From Arthrobacter sp. Leaf234 (GTDB taxonomy: Bacteria > Actinomycetota > Actinomycetes > Actinomycetales > Micrococcaceae), in assembly GCF_001422665.1 (NCBI RefSeq), contig NZ_LMLU01000007.1, positions 184,892 to 248,891 on the forward strand: a stretch of DNA of 64,000 nucleotides. Direction: 5' to 3'. The stretch's first letter is position 1; every line of letters starts with the position of its first letter. Below, one piece after another: positions 18,937-27,801 of this stretch. The notes beneath the pieces are model-generated. The model did no database searches. It saw nothing but the letters and a program-made list of their open reading frames with translations, and was not told the origin of the DNA. The position numbers and the translations under genes are program-made.

Positions 18937-20289
18937 TCAGGCGGCAGGCGGCAGCAGACGGGCGAAGGACTCCAGGTGGTGGGTGTGCGGGTACAGGTCG
19001 ACGACGCGCAGGCTGTCCAGCGTCCAGCCTGCCGCGTGGAAGTAGCCGAGGTCGCGCGCGAAGGACGCGGGGTCGCACGAGACGTACCCGACGGCCCGCG
19101 GACGGGCGGCGGCGATCTGCCGCACCACCTTCTTCCCCGCACCCGCACGCGGCGGGTCGAGCAGGACGATGTCGAGCCGGTCCGTCCAGCGTCCGAGGAC
19201 GGCGTCGACCCTGCCCTGGACGATCGACACGTGGCCCTGTCCGTGGAGGTTGCGGCGCGCGTCCCTGCTGGTGCCCGCCGATCCTTCGACCGAGAGGACC
19301 GCACCGTCCGGTCCGACGGCGCGCGCCATCGGGACGGTGAAGAGGCCGGCGCCCGCATAGAGGTCGGCGACGCGCTCGCCGGGCGAGGGGACGAGTCCGT
19401 CCAGCACCGCCGACACGAGGGCTTCCGGCGCACCGCGGTGGATCTGCCAGAACCCGGCACCGGTGACCCGGTAGTCGGTACCGAGCACCGATTCCTGCAG
19501 CCAGGTGCGGCCCTTCAGCCGTTCCACCTGGCCGGATCCCGGATCGAGGACCCCGACGGACGCGCCGTCGATCGATGCGGCCACGGTGCCGACGCGCTTC
19601 GGTGTGGTGCCCGCTGCGGGGACGAGCAGCACCAGTGGGTCCCCTCCGCCGGAGGGGACGGCGACATCGACGCGCTCGATCCCGCTGAGATCGAGGGTCC
19701 ACAGGCGCAGCGCGTTGACCGGCCCGACGGCGAGGGGCATCTCCTGGACGGGCAGGACCTCGTGCGAGCGGTGGAGATGCATCGCGAGCCGGCCCGCGGC
19801 GTCGACCGCGAAGGCCGCACGCGTCCGCCAGCCCAGGCCGTCCTCCGACTCCCCGGGCGCCGGCTCCACGACGACGGCGCGGTCGGTCCCCGCGAGCCGC
19901 GAGAGCTGCTCCTCGACGACGGCGGCCTTGAGCCGCCGCTGCTCCGCCAGGTCGATGTGTCCGAATTCCGCGCCGCCCACCGCCGAGCGCCCGCGGGCGG
20001 CGGCGCGCAGGGCATCCGCGACGGGCCACACATGGTCCACGCGATGGGGCGAGGCCTTGAGGACCTCGACGACGTCGGCCCGCCAGAAGCTGGCGTCGTC
20101 GGACGTGTCGGTGAAGCGGACCCGCACGCGCTCACCGGGCAGCGCGTGCCGGACGAAGACCACGCGGCCCTCGTGCCGTGCGACGAAGTGCCCGCCGTGC
20201 GCGGGGCGTCCGATGGTCAGCTCCGCGGTGGGCGGACCGGCCTGCTCCCCCGTCGACGGGGCGGCGGCGGCTGGTACTGCGTCGGTCAT
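18937..20289 (-). CDS. TrmA/RumA-family RNA m5U methyltransferase-like protein
   Basis: A 450-residue SAM-dependent RNA methyltransferase. An N-terminal TRAM domain (about 22-80, [22 protein letters not shown]) is followed by a central domain and a Rossmann methyltransferase (about 285-450) with [29 protein letters not shown] and the catalytic Cys in [12 protein letters not shown], plus the C-terminal [10 protein letters not shown] motif. The four Cys that hold a [4Fe-4S] cluster in RumA/RlmD are absent: that segment reads [18 protein letters not shown]. The target (tRNA U54 or a 23S uridine) is not decidable. It starts 9 bp after the permease gene, so the two are probably co-transcribed. Confidence 0.88.
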   Translation of the reverse strand: MTDAVPAAAAPSTGEQAGPPTAELTIGRPAHGGHFVARHEGRVVFVRHALPGERVRVRFTDTSDDASFWRADVVEVLKASPHRVDHVWPVADALRAAARGRSAVGGAEFGHIDLAEQRRLKAAVVEEQLSRLAGTDRAVVVEPAPGESEDGLGWRTRAAFAVDAAGRLAMHLHRSHEVLPVQEMPLAVGPVNALRLWTLDLSGIERVDVAVPSGGGDPLVLLVPAAGTTPKRVGTVAASIDGASVGVLDPGSGQVERLKGRTWLQESVLGTDYRVTGAGFWQIHRGAPEALVSAVLDGLVPSPGERVADLYAGAGLFTVPMARAVGPDGAVLSVEGSAGTSRDARRNLHGQGHVSIVQGRVDAVLGRWTDRLDIVLLDPPRAGAGKKVVRQIAAARPRAVGYVSCDPASFARDLGYFHAAGWTLDSLRVVDLYPHTHHLESFARLLPPAA

Positions 20290-20298
20290 GGTGTCTTC

Positions 20299-22275
20299 CT
20301 ACTTGAGGTCCTGGTAGATCTGCGCCGCGTCGGAGGACGCCAGCTGCCAGGGCACGCTGGCGACCATCACGCCGGGCACGAAGTGCAGGCGCGCCTTGAT
20401 CCGCAGGGCGGTCTGGTTGTGGACCAGTTGCTCCCACCACTTTCCCACGACGTACTCCGGGATGTAGACCACGATCAGGTCGCGCGGGGAGTCGCGGCGC
20501 ATGGTCCTGATGTAGTCGAGGATCGGTGTGATGGTGTCGCGGTAGGGCGAGGCCAGGACCGTGATCGGGACCGGGATCTCGTACTTCTCCCAGTCCGCGA
20601 GGGTCCGCCGGGTCTGCTCGGGGTCGACATCGACCGTGACCGCGTCCAGGCGGGAGGGTCGCGACGCCCGCGCGAAAGCCAGAGCGCGCAGGACGGGTTT
20701 CCGTAGATGGGAGACCAGGATCACCGCGTGGACGCGTGACGGGAGCGCACGCAGCCGGACGGCGTCGTCGATCGCGAGTTCGGCGGCCACGGCGTCGTAG
20801 TGCTTCTTGATGCTGCGCATCACCGCGAAGAGGATGGCCATCGCGAGCACGGCGATCCAGGCCCCGTACTCGAACTTGGTCACGAGGACCACGACGAGCA
20901 CCGCCGCGGTGAGCGCGAAGCCCAGGCTGTTGATGGCCCGGGACTTGTGGATGGCCCAGCGGTTCTGCGCCCCGACGGTGCTCCGCAATGTCCTGTTCCA
21001 GTGGCGGATGAGTCCGAGCTGGCCGCCCGTGAAGGAGACGAACACCCCGACGATGTACAGCTGCACCAGGGCCGTGACGTCGGCGCGGAACACGAGGATG
21101 AGCACCACGGCGCCGAGGCCGAGCGCGAGGATCCCGTTGCTGAAGGTCAGCCGGTCACCGCGCGTGCGGAGCTGCCGCGGGAGGTACCCGTCCGTGGCCA
21201 GGATCGACGCGAGGACGGGGAAGGCGTTGAAGGCCGCATGACCCGCGAGCATCAGGATCAGCGCCGTCGCCGCGACCACGAGGTAGAAGGCGGGCGAACC
21301 GGCGTCGAAGACGGTGCGCGCGAGCTGGCTCACCACCGGCGCCTGGATGTAGTCCTCGGGGACGGGCCCGCCGTCGAGCAGCAGTTGCCGGGACGGGTCC
21401 TGGACCACGTGGACGCGCGCCGCATTGGCGAGGTAGATGACACCGGCGAGCATCGCGGCCGACACGATCCCGAGGACGACGAGCGTCGTCGCGGCGTTGC
21501 GAGCCTGCGGCGCCTCGAAGCGCGGCACATTGGAGCCCGGGCCCTCGAGCCCGGTCAGGGCGGCGGCGCCCGCGGAGAACGCGCGGAGGATCAGCAGGGC
21601 CCCGGCGAGCCCGACCAGGCCGGCGTCGAGGGCCGCATCCGGGACGATCTCGAAGCGGGCGCTCGGAGCCTGCGCCAGGGTACCCGTCGCGGCCTGGACG
21701 ATGCCGGTGACGCAGAGTGCGGCGATCCCGGCGAGGAACGCGTAGGTCAGCACGGCCCGGGCGCGGACGCCGCGCGTGATGCCCCGCAGGTTGAGCAGGA
21801 CGAGGACCGCGACGCCGAGGACGGCGAGCGTGGTCCGGGCGCCCTCCAGCGCCGGGGCGAGGGACACGACGTACTGCGCGGCCGCCGACACCGAAACAGC
21901 GACGGTCAGCAGGTAGTCGATCATGAGCGCGGAGGCCACCGTGGTGCCCGCGCGGGGACCGATGTTCCGCTTCGCGATCTCGTAGTCGCCGCCACCGGAG
22001 GGGTAGGCGTGCACGGCCTGCCGGTAGGACGCGACGACGACGAGGAGGACCGCGATCACGGCGAGTCCGACCCAGGGTGAGATGGCGACCGAGGCGACCC
22101 CGGCCAGGGCGAGCGTCAACAGGATCTCGTCCGGCGCGTAGGCCACGGAGGAGAGGGCGCTCGCGGAGAAGACGGGCATGGCGAGGCGCTTGGGGAGGCT
22201 TCGGTTCCTCAGCCTGTCGCTGGCGAACGGCTTACCCACCAGCACCCGCTTGACGGCCTCGAGAAAAGTCAGCAC
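20299..22275 (-). CDS. APC-superfamily permease, KimA-like potassium importer
   Basis: A 658-residue transporter with about 12 membrane helices (about 30-490) and a cytoplasmic C-terminal domain. Motifs recalled from Bacillus KimA are present: VLVGKPF, ALSSVAYAPDEI, AYPSGGGDYEIAKRNIG, DYLLTVAVSVSA, KAFSAG-like and ALTGLEG, and GDRLTFSNGI. KimA imports K+ with protons. The position of Bacillus Asp36 appears to be Ser here, so ion coupling could differ. The start is GTG 22275 (VLTFLEAVKR); the frame is open further but overlaps the divergent promoter region. A TrkA/RCK pair is divergent 105 bp away, supporting a role in potassium uptake; amino-acid transport remains possible. Confidence 0.8.
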   Translation of the reverse strand: MLTFLEAVKRVLVGKPFASDRLRNRSLPKRLAMPVFSASALSSVAYAPDEILLTLALAGVASVAISPWVGLAVIAVLLVVVASYRQAVHAYPSGGGDYEIAKRNIGPRAGTTVASALMIDYLLTVAVSVSAAAQYVVSLAPALEGARTTLAVLGVAVLVLLNLRGITRGVRARAVLTYAFLAGIAALCVTGIVQAATGTLAQAPSARFEIVPDAALDAGLVGLAGALLILRAFSAGAAALTGLEGPGSNVPRFEAPQARNAATTLVVLGIVSAAMLAGVIYLANAARVHVVQDPSRQLLLDGGPVPEDYIQAPVVSQLARTVFDAGSPAFYLVVAATALILMLAGHAAFNAFPVLASILATDGYLPRQLRTRGDRLTFSNGILALGLGAVVLILVFRADVTALVQLYIVGVFVSFTGGQLGLIRHWNRTLRSTVGAQNRWAIHKSRAINSLGFALTAAVLVVVLVTKFEYGAWIAVLAMAILFAVMRSIKKHYDAVAAELAIDDAVRLRALPSRVHAVILVSHLRKPVLRALAFARASRPSRLDAVTVDVDPEQTRRTLADWEKYEIPVPITVLASPYRDTITPILDYIRTMRRDSPRDLIVVYIPEYVVGKWWEQLVHNQTALRIKARLHFVPGVMVASVPWQLASSDAAQIYQDLK

Positions 22276-22379
22276 AGCCCTCAGACTAGCGCGTCCGCGC
22301 GGGTGGGCAGCCACTAGGCTTGGGGCTGGTACAGCACGGATCAGCAGGATCTCCACGACGAACAGACCAGGAATCAGGG

Positions 22380-23060
22380 GTGCCCTCGGTGGCTCATTTT
22401 GTGATCATGGGGTGCGGCAGAGTGGGTGTCAGCCTCGCCCACACGCTCGACGAATCCGGGCACTCGGTGGCCATCATCGACCAGGACGACCGTGCGTTCC
22501 GCCGCCTCCGCTCCTCCTTCGGCGGCCGCAAGGTCACCGGGGTCGGCTTCGACCGGGACACCCTGAAGTACGCCGAGATCGACGACGCCTATGCCTTCGC
22601 CGCGGTCTCGAGCGGCGACAACTCGAACATCCTCGCCACGCGCGTGGCCCGCGAGACCTTCCACGTCCCCCACGTCGTCGCCCGCATCTACGATCCCGGC
22701 CGCGCGGAGATCTACCAGCGCCTCGGGATCCCCACCGTGGCGGCCGTCCGCTGGAGCGCGGACCAGGTACTCCGGCGGATCCTCCCGGAGCAGACCATCA
22801 ACGGCGACTTCCGCGAGACGTCCGGGCGCCTGATCCTCGCCGAACTGGCCCTGAGCGACGCCTGGCTCGGGCGGCCCCTGCGCGGCATCGAGATCGCGAG
22901 CGGTGTGCGCATCGCGTACATCACGCGCTTCGGCGAGGGCATCCTGCCGACACCGGAGACGAGCTACCAGCAGGGCGACATCCTGCACGCCATGATGAAG
23001 ACGACCGCGACGGACGAGATCGGACGGATCCTCGCGGCCGCACCGAAGGAGGAGTCATGA
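22380..23060 (+). CDS. TrkA-family RCK protein (first of pair)
   Basis: A 226-residue K+ channel/transporter regulator. The N-terminal RCK Rossmann domain has the nucleotide-binding MGCGRVGVSLA and ends the first strand pair with the acidic IIDQDD; a C-terminal RCK_C domain starts about residue 140 (LILAELALSDAWLGRPL). The family gates ion transporters in response to NAD(H) or ATP. Two near GTG starts exist (22380 and 22389); 22380 is taken because AGGA lies at suitable distance. The stop overlaps the next gene by 4 bp (ATGA), so the two are translated together. Confidence 0.9.
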   Translation: MPSVAHFVIMGCGRVGVSLAHTLDESGHSVAIIDQDDRAFRRLRSSFGGRKVTGVGFDRDTLKYAEIDDAYAFAAVSSGDNSNILATRVARETFHVPHVVARIYDPGRAEIYQRLGIPTVAAVRWSADQVLRRILPEQTINGDFRETSGRLILAELALSDAWLGRPLRGIEIASGVRIAYITRFGEGILPTPETSYQQGDILHAMMKTTATDEIGRILAAAPKEES

Positions 23061-23743
23061 GGGTCGTCATCGCCGGGGCGGGGAGCGTCGGCTCCTCCAT
23101 CGCCCGGGAACTGCTCGGCAACAAGCACGAGATCCTCCTGATCGACGAGAAGCCCGAGGTGATCGGGCGGAGCGGGCTGAAGGGGGCCAAGTGGCTGATC
23201 GGCGACGCCTGCGAGCTCACCACCCTGAAGGACGCGCGGCTGGACGAGGCCGACGTCGTCGTCTCCGCGACCGGCGACGACAAGGTGAACCTCGTGGTCT
23301 CACTGCTCGCCAAGAGCGAGTTCGGCGTGGGCCGGACCGTCGGCCGGGTCAACAACCCCAAGAACGACTGGATGTTCGACGACTCGTGGGGCGTCGACGT
23401 GGCCGTCAACACGCCCCGCCTCATGACGGCTCTCGTGGAGGAAGCCGTGGAGATCGGCGACCTCGTGCGCCTGCTGACCCTGCAGACCGGCATGTCCTCG
23501 ATCGTCGAGTTCACGGTCCCCCAGGACTCGCCGCTGGTCGGCGGGACGATCGGCAGCATCAGCCTGCCCGCGGAATGCGCGGTGGTGGCCGTCCTGCGCG
23601 ACGACTCCCCCATCACGCCGAGCCCCGACGACGTCGTCGAGGGCGGCGACGAAATGTTCTTCCTCGCGGCGATCGCGGCGGAGGACGAACTGAGGATCGC
23701 GCTCTCGGCGCGGAGCGACGACGACCCGGAGGAGGAGCGCTAG
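23057..23743 (+). CDS. TrkA-family RCK protein (second of pair)
   Basis: A 228-residue RCK protein with an N-terminal NAD-binding domain (VIAGAGSVGSSIARELL, then LLIDEKP) and a C-terminal RCK_C ligand-binding domain (about 145-225). Paired RCK genes of this kind probably form a mixed ring on one transporter; the KimA-like permease encoded divergently is the nearest candidate, though no TrkH or TrkG is in the window. Ribosome site AAGGAGG lies directly before ATG 23057. Its stop TAG overlaps the stop of the convergent DUF3159 gene (CTAG). Confidence 0.9.
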   Translation: MRVVIAGAGSVGSSIARELLGNKHEILLIDEKPEVIGRSGLKGAKWLIGDACELTTLKDARLDEADVVVSATGDDKVNLVVSLLAKSEFGVGRTVGRVNNPKNDWMFDDSWGVDVAVNTPRLMTALVEEAVEIGDLVRLLTLQTGMSSIVEFTVPQDSPLVGGTIGSISLPAECAVVAVLRDDSPITPSPDDVVEGGDEMFFLAAIAAEDELRIALSARSDDDPEEER

Positions 23744-24576
23744 CTACGCCCGGGCCCCGCAGGGTCCGGCGTGGGTCCCGGCTCGGAGGCGTCCGCCGCA
23801 GCAGGCGTGGCGGACGCGGGACGCGAGACGACCCACGCGAGCCACAGGCCGAGGGCGTAGAGCGGCAGCCCCATGGCCACGCGCGTCGAGCCGAGGGCGG
23901 CGACGTTCTCGACGAGGTAGAGGGGGACCTGCACCACGAGGCGCAGGGCGAGGACCGCGACGATGATCCACGTGGCGAGGGAGTAGGCGCGGACGCGCAG
24001 CGGATCCTTCCGCCACTCGATGCCCTCGTTGCGGATGAATCCGAAGAGGAGCCCGGCGAAGGGCCAGCGGAACAGCACGGACGCGGCCATCGCCACGATG
24101 TAGGCGCCGTTGATGAAGAACCCCGGGAGGAAGAAGTCCTCGGCGTTCCCCGTCCTCAGCGCCACGAAGGCGCAGAACGCGACACCGACCAGGCCGGCGA
24201 GGGCCTGCGTGACGGGCTTCCTCGACACCAGGCGGACCACGGTGAAGACCGCGGCGACCGCGAGGGCGGCGACGAGGGACACCATGAGGTCCCGCGCGAA
24301 CGTGAAGACGAGCGTGAACACGAGCCCGGGCGCGATGCTCTCGGCAAGTCCCTGCACCCCGCCGATCGAGGAGAGGACATCGATCTGCCCGTCGTCGCTC
24401 CGGCGCACGCCCGACGTCGCGGCGTACTGCGTCGCCAGGTCCGCCGCCGTCGGGCCTGCCGGGCGCTGATCGGCCCCAGCTGCGGTGCCCTCCGGACGCT
24501 GCTGCGGGCTGTGCTCCGGATGCTGCTCGGGACCGTGCTCCGGGGACTGCTCCGGGGACTGCTCCGGGGTGCTCAT
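23740..24576 (-). CDS. DUF3159 membrane protein
   Basis: A 278-residue protein with about six membrane helices (residues 85-255; for example GLVFTLVFTFARDLMVSLVAALAVAAVF split across helices, and GAYIVAMAASVLFRWPFAG). The soluble N-terminus is unusual: a Pro/Glu/Gln run (PEQSPEQSPEHGPEQHPEHSP) coded by near-repeats of GGGGACTGCTCC. DUF3159 proteins are found next to OB-fold, DUF3710 and dut genes throughout actinobacteria, but their function is not known to me. The start ATG 24576 lies 24 bp after the OB-fold gene, in the same operon. Confidence 0.88.
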   Translation of the reverse strand: MSTPEQSPEQSPEHGPEQHPEHSPQQRPEGTAAGADQRPAGPTAADLATQYAATSGVRRSDDGQIDVLSSIGGVQGLAESIAPGLVFTLVFTFARDLMVSLVAALAVAAVFTVVRLVSRKPVTQALAGLVGVAFCAFVALRTGNAEDFFLPGFFINGAYIVAMAASVLFRWPFAGLLFGFIRNEGIEWRKDPLRVRAYSLATWIIVAVLALRLVVQVPLYLVENVAALGSTRVAMGLPLYALGLWLAWVVSRPASATPAAADASEPGPTPDPAGPGRS

Positions 24577-24599
24577 GCGTGGACACTCATTCGTACTCC

Positions 24600-25004
24600 T
24601 CAGTACTCCTCGGGACGCCCGAAGATCTCGTAGCGGGGGTTGTAGACCGTGGGCGTGCCGGCGACGCGGCTCAGCATGCCCTCGAACCGCAGCGTCACGC
24701 CTGCCTCGACGCCCGGCACGCGGCGCTGGCCCATCCACACGATCAGCACCGACTCCCGGGCTCCGTTCCACTCGATGCGGGCGAGCGCCCGGAACGACGG
24801 AGACGCCGTCACCGGAGCGATCGTGATCCTCTCGATCACCCCGTGCGCCTTGATCCTGCCCCGCGTCGGCAGGGCGGACGACGACGGCGCCGGGGAGACC
24901 GCCGCGGGGCCCGGGCGCTGAGCGTGGTGGAACGTGCCGTGCGCCGACCGATCCGCGGGCCCGGGGGGATCGGCGGGCCCGGGAAGTGAGGTCGTGGCGG
25001 GCAC
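24600..25004 (-). CDS. OB-fold nucleic-acid-binding domain protein
   Basis: A 134-residue protein with a Pro/Ala-rich N-terminal third and an OB-fold-like C-terminal part (about 45-134: RGRIKAHGVIERITIAP, VLIVWMGQRRVPGVEAGVTLRFEGML, PTVYNPRYEIF). Members of this group resemble RecG/RuvA-type OB modules, so single-stranded DNA or RNA binding is plausible but unproven. It sits 5 bp after DUF3710 and 24 bp before DUF3159; this trio with dut is a conserved actinobacterial cluster, suggesting a link to nucleotide or genome maintenance. Confidence 0.85.
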   Translation of the reverse strand: MPATTSLPGPADPPGPADRSAHGTFHHAQRPGPAAVSPAPSSSALPTRGRIKAHGVIERITIAPVTASPSFRALARIEWNGARESVLIVWMGQRRVPGVEAGVTLRFEGMLSRVAGTPTVYNPRYEIFGRPEEY

Positions 25005-25009
25005 CGGGG

Positions 25010-25909
25010 CTAGCGGGTCTCGGTGATCTCGGGGCCGCGCTCGAGCGGATTGAGGTCCGGCCGCCGGGACTCGGGAACGGGAGCCGGTGCTGCGGCGGCG
25101 TCCTTCGGCAGCTTGAGCTGCAGCAGTTCACGTGGCGGCAGCGGATGGTCACCACGCACCACGACCACGTCGCGGAAGAGGCTCTCGATCGGGGCGGCCG
25201 CATTCTGCTCCAGCGCCGCCGGTCCCCCGAAGACACCCCGCAGGAACCACCGCGGTCCGTTGATGCCCGCGAAGCGCGCCACGCGGTAGCCGGCCTGACC
25301 GTCGGGCAGCTGCGCGGGCAGCCTGGCCAGGAGTTCGGTGCCCAGCCGTCCCGGGCGCTCCTCGACCGTTCCGCCCTGGGACCCGACCGAGACGCCGATC
25401 TGCTCGCGGATCTCGTCCCACAGGCCCTCGGTCTTCGGCGCCGCGAAAGCCTGCAGCTGCAGGGTCGAACCACCGAGGTCCAGGGTCACGGCGATGACGC
25501 GCTTGCTGCGTTCCTCGACCTCGAGGCGCAGCTGCAGTCCTTCGGCGGCCTTGATCCTCAAGGCGCCGAGATCGATGTAGCCGCTGTCGGTGTTCTGCTC
25601 GGAGACGTCGAACGGCCCGAGAGCGGTCCGGTCGTAGTCCGCGCTGGAGACGTGCGCGGCGGGGACGGCAGATGCGGTGGGAGCGGCAGGCGCTGGGGCA
25701 TCACCGGCCACGCCGTCGCCCCGTGCCGGCGACCCGTTCGTCGACTCCTCGTCCGAGGAGGGGAGACCTGCCGCGTCGTCGGACCCGGCAGCTGCGGTCG
25801 TCCCCGGGGCGCTGTCCTGCGGCGTCGCCGGCACGGCGTCGCCCGTCGTCCCCGCAGCTTCGCCGGCCGCGTCGTCCTGCTTCTTCTTCCTGAGGCGCCC
25901 AAAAGCCAT
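25010..25909 (-). CDS. DUF3710 protein
   Basis: A 299-residue soluble protein. The first 95 residues are basic, then Ala/Asp-rich and disordered; the conserved part begins near DRTALGPFDVSEQNTDSGYIDLGALRIKA and contains ITFDLGG-like VTLDLGGSTLQLQAFAAPKTEGLWDEIREQI and INGPRWFLRGVFGG. The start ATG 25909 (MAFGRLRKKK) is preferred to 25933 because AAAGGG sits seven bases before it. It is the first gene of the DUF3710/OB/DUF3159 operon, downstream of dut. Three 10-bp direct repeats stand just upstream. The function is unknown. Confidence 0.88.
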   Translation of the reverse strand: MAFGRLRKKKQDDAAGEAAGTTGDAVPATPQDSAPGTTAAAGSDDAAGLPSSDEESTNGSPARGDGVAGDAPAPAAPTASAVPAAHVSSADYDRTALGPFDVSEQNTDSGYIDLGALRIKAAEGLQLRLEVEERSKRVIAVTLDLGGSTLQLQAFAAPKTEGLWDEIREQIGVSVGSQGGTVEERPGRLGTELLARLPAQLPDGQAGYRVARFAGINGPRWFLRGVFGGPAALEQNAAAPIESLFRDVVVVRGDHPLPPRELLQLKLPKDAAAAPAPVPESRRPDLNPLERGPEITETR

Positions 25910-25950
25910 TCCGGGTCCCTTTCCTGATGCCATGGTCTGTGTGTCGGAGA

Positions 25951-25980
25951 AATCTGTCGGTATCTGTCGGTATCTGTGGC
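25951..25980. repeat. Three 10-bp direct repeats upstream of DUF3710
   Basis: AATCTGTCGG, TATCTGTCGG and TATCTGTGGC follow each other without gap, in helical phase, 42-71 bp upstream of the DUF3710 start. They may be an activator or repressor site for this operon; no regulator is evident nearby. Confidence 0.55.
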
Positions 25981-26059
25981 TGCACGTGATGATCGCTGCT
26001 GCCGGGCGTCCCCGCCCGGGTCCCGGGGGCGCGTGCTCCGCGCCCGGTCAGCCGCCCGG

Positions 26060-26554
26060 TCAGCCGACCGCGGGACGGACGGCGGGTTCCGCGTCGATGG
26101 TGCCGAAGCCACCGGTCGAGCCGAAGCCACCGGTTCCACGCACGCTGCCCGGGAGCTCGTCCACGATCTCGAACACCGCCCGCTCCACGCGCTGGATGAC
26201 CAGCTGCGCGATCCGGTCGCCGCGGGTGAGGCGCACGGACTCGGTCCGGTCCGTGTTGAGGAGGCAGACCTTGATCTCGCCACGGTAGCCCGCGTCGATG
26301 GTCCCCGGCGCATTGACGATCGTGAGGCCGTGGCGGACGGCCAGCCCCGACCGGGGATGGACCAGCCCGGCATAGCCGTCGGGGAGCGCGATCGCGACTC
26401 CCGTCGGGACGAGCACACGCTCGCCGGGGGCGATGACGACGTCGACGGCGGTCCTGAGGTCCGCTCCGGCATCCCCCTCGGTGGCGTACGACGGTGGCTC
26501 GAGGCCGTCGTCGAGCAACCGGATGCGGACCGGAAGGCCCTGCTGCGTACTCAT
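26060..26554 (-). CDS. dut: dUTP diphosphatase
   Basis: A 164-residue trimeric dUTPase that removes dUTP and supplies dUMP for thymidylate synthesis. The five motifs are visible: [40 protein letters not shown] and the glycine-rich C-terminal P-loop-like [10 protein letters not shown] (about 145-153) that closes over the substrate. Residues after it ([16 protein letters not shown]) are an added tail. Ribosome site AAGGGG precedes ATG 26554. It heads the minus-strand group with DUF3710, divergent from DUF3093. Confidence 0.97.
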   Translation of the reverse strand: MSTQQGLPVRIRLLDDGLEPPSYATEGDAGADLRTAVDVVIAPGERVLVPTGVAIALPDGYAGLVHPRSGLAVRHGLTIVNAPGTIDAGYRGEIKVCLLNTDRTESVRLTRGDRIAQLVIQRVERAVFEIVDELPGSVRGTGGFGSTGGFGTIDAEPAVRPAVG

Positions 26555-26797
26555 CGGTGTACCCCTTGATGTACTTGATGAACCTGTGCTGGCGGGCCGG
26601 CTGGCGAGGACGCGGCCGGCACGGAGGTGAAGGTGCGTGCGCGGCTCCGTCGAGCACCTCTCCCGGTGACCAGCACCCCACTGTAGCGCCTTTGCCGGAG
26701 CCCCACCTGACAGTCCTCGGCATGGCCCGGGAGTGGGGCCGCACGCCTCACCGACCGTCGGGATGAGGTCGCCGCCCAGAAGTGGAATGCTGGTGTC

Positions 26798-27274
26798 ATG
26801 TCCAGCGCGCCAGGGGAAGCCCCCCGCAACACACCAGACCAGGCAGTCCTGTACGAGGAGCGGCTCTGGCCGTCGCCGTGGATCTGGCTCATCGCGGCGG
26901 GATTCTCGTCGGCCACGATCGTCATGTTCGCGCCGATCTCGATGGAGGTCGGGTTCGGGGCGGCCGCCGTCGTCGCCGTCATCGTCTTCACCCTGCTCTT
27001 CACGTCCACCCCACGTATCACGGTCACCCCGACCACGCTGACGGTGGGGCGGGCCACGATCGAACGCCGGTACCTCGGGACCGCGGAATGGTTCACGGGC
27101 GACGACGCCACGTACCAGCGCGGCCGTGGCCTGAACGGGCTCGCCTATCTGTGCATCCGCGGGTGGATCTCACCGGTGGTCAGGGTGGAGGTCGTCGATC
27201 CTGAGGACCGGACGCCCTACTGGCTCGCCTCCTCGCGCACACCGGAGCGCCTGGTGGCCGCCCTCGAGGGCTGA
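26798..27274 (+). CDS. DUF3093 membrane protein
   Basis: A 158-residue protein with two adjacent membrane helices (about 28-68: [20 protein letters not shown] and [16 protein letters not shown]) and a soluble C-terminus resembling a PH-like domain ([38 protein letters not shown]). DUF3093 genes stand opposite dut in many actinobacteria. The function is unknown. The ATG at 26798 has only a weak ribosome site. It is convergent with the DUF4193 gene 14 bp away. Confidence 0.88.
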   Translation: MSSAPGEAPRNTPDQAVLYEERLWPSPWIWLIAAGFSSATIVMFAPISMEVGFGAAAVVAVIVFTLLFTSTPRITVTPTTLTVGRATIERRYLGTAEWFTGDDATYQRGRGLNGLAYLCIRGWISPVVRVEVVDPEDRTPYWLASSRTPERLVAALEG

Positions 27275-27288
27275 CGCCACGTCCCCGG

Positions 27289-27612
27289 TCAGCCCTCGCA
27301 GTCCACGCAGTACAGCCGGCCTCCGCGGTCGGCGGCGATCTGCGACCGGTGGCGCACCAGGAAGCACGAGGCACAGGTGAACTCGTCGGCCTGGGCCGCG
27401 AGGATCTGGACCGAGATCTCCTCGCTCGAGAGATCCGCACCCGGCAGGTCGAAGGCGTCGGCGGCCGCCAGCTCGTCCTCGTCGATCAGCACCTCACCCA
27501 CTCCTCGCCGGTCTCCCGTGTGGGCGACGAGCAGCTGTGCTACGGCACCCGCGCCCCCGGTCCCGCCGTCGTTCGCCGTCGTCGTGCGCGGCGTCTCGTC
27601 ATCCATCGGCAT
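27289..27612 (-). CDS. DUF4193 zinc-ribbon protein
   Basis: A 107-residue protein matching DUF4193: DEDELAAADAFDLPGADLSSEEISVQIL, then QADEFTCASCFLVRHRSQIA and a final YCVDCEG. The four Cys (CxxC...CxxC) probably bind zinc. The N-terminal 45 residues (Thr/Gly-rich) differ from the usual MATDYDAPRK-type start. ATG 27612 is chosen for GGAGA at 6 bp; ATG 27606 is possible. The gene is divergent from sepH. The role is unknown; a nucleic-acid or RNA polymerase-associated zinc ribbon is a guess. Confidence 0.88.
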   Translation of the reverse strand: MPMDDETPRTTTANDGGTGGAGAVAQLLVAHTGDRRGVGEVLIDEDELAAADAFDLPGADLSSEEISVQILAAQADEFTCASCFLVRHRSQIAADRGGRLYCVDCEG

Positions 27613-27741
27613 ACCTGTTCTCCCACGCTCCATCGGTCGGGTCCTTCCCCGGCTGTGTCCCCTCGGCAGCCACAACGCCGGGACCCCCGGATTTGTGCCC
27701 GTTCATCGCCGTGCGCCCCGCCACGCCTTACCGCGTAGTAG

Positions 27742-27762
27742 GAATGGCCGCCATTCAATGGC
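27742..27762. promoter_or_regulatory. Overlapping palindromes upstream of sepH
   Basis: GAATGGC-C-GCCATTC (27742-27756) and GCCATT-C-AATGGC (27750-27762) are perfect inverted repeats sharing their middle half-site. They lie 40-60 bp upstream of sepH, between it and the divergent DUF4193 gene, where an operator would be expected. Confidence 0.5.
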
Positions 27763-27801
27763 AAAGTTTCACCTAGTGATTATTCTCGGCTGGAGGAATT
27801 G

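Noticed and set aside
22320-22379. Upstream extension of the first TrkA gene
   Set aside because: The added residues precede the conserved Rossmann strand and would overlap the divergent promoter; GTG 22380 has a better ribosome site.
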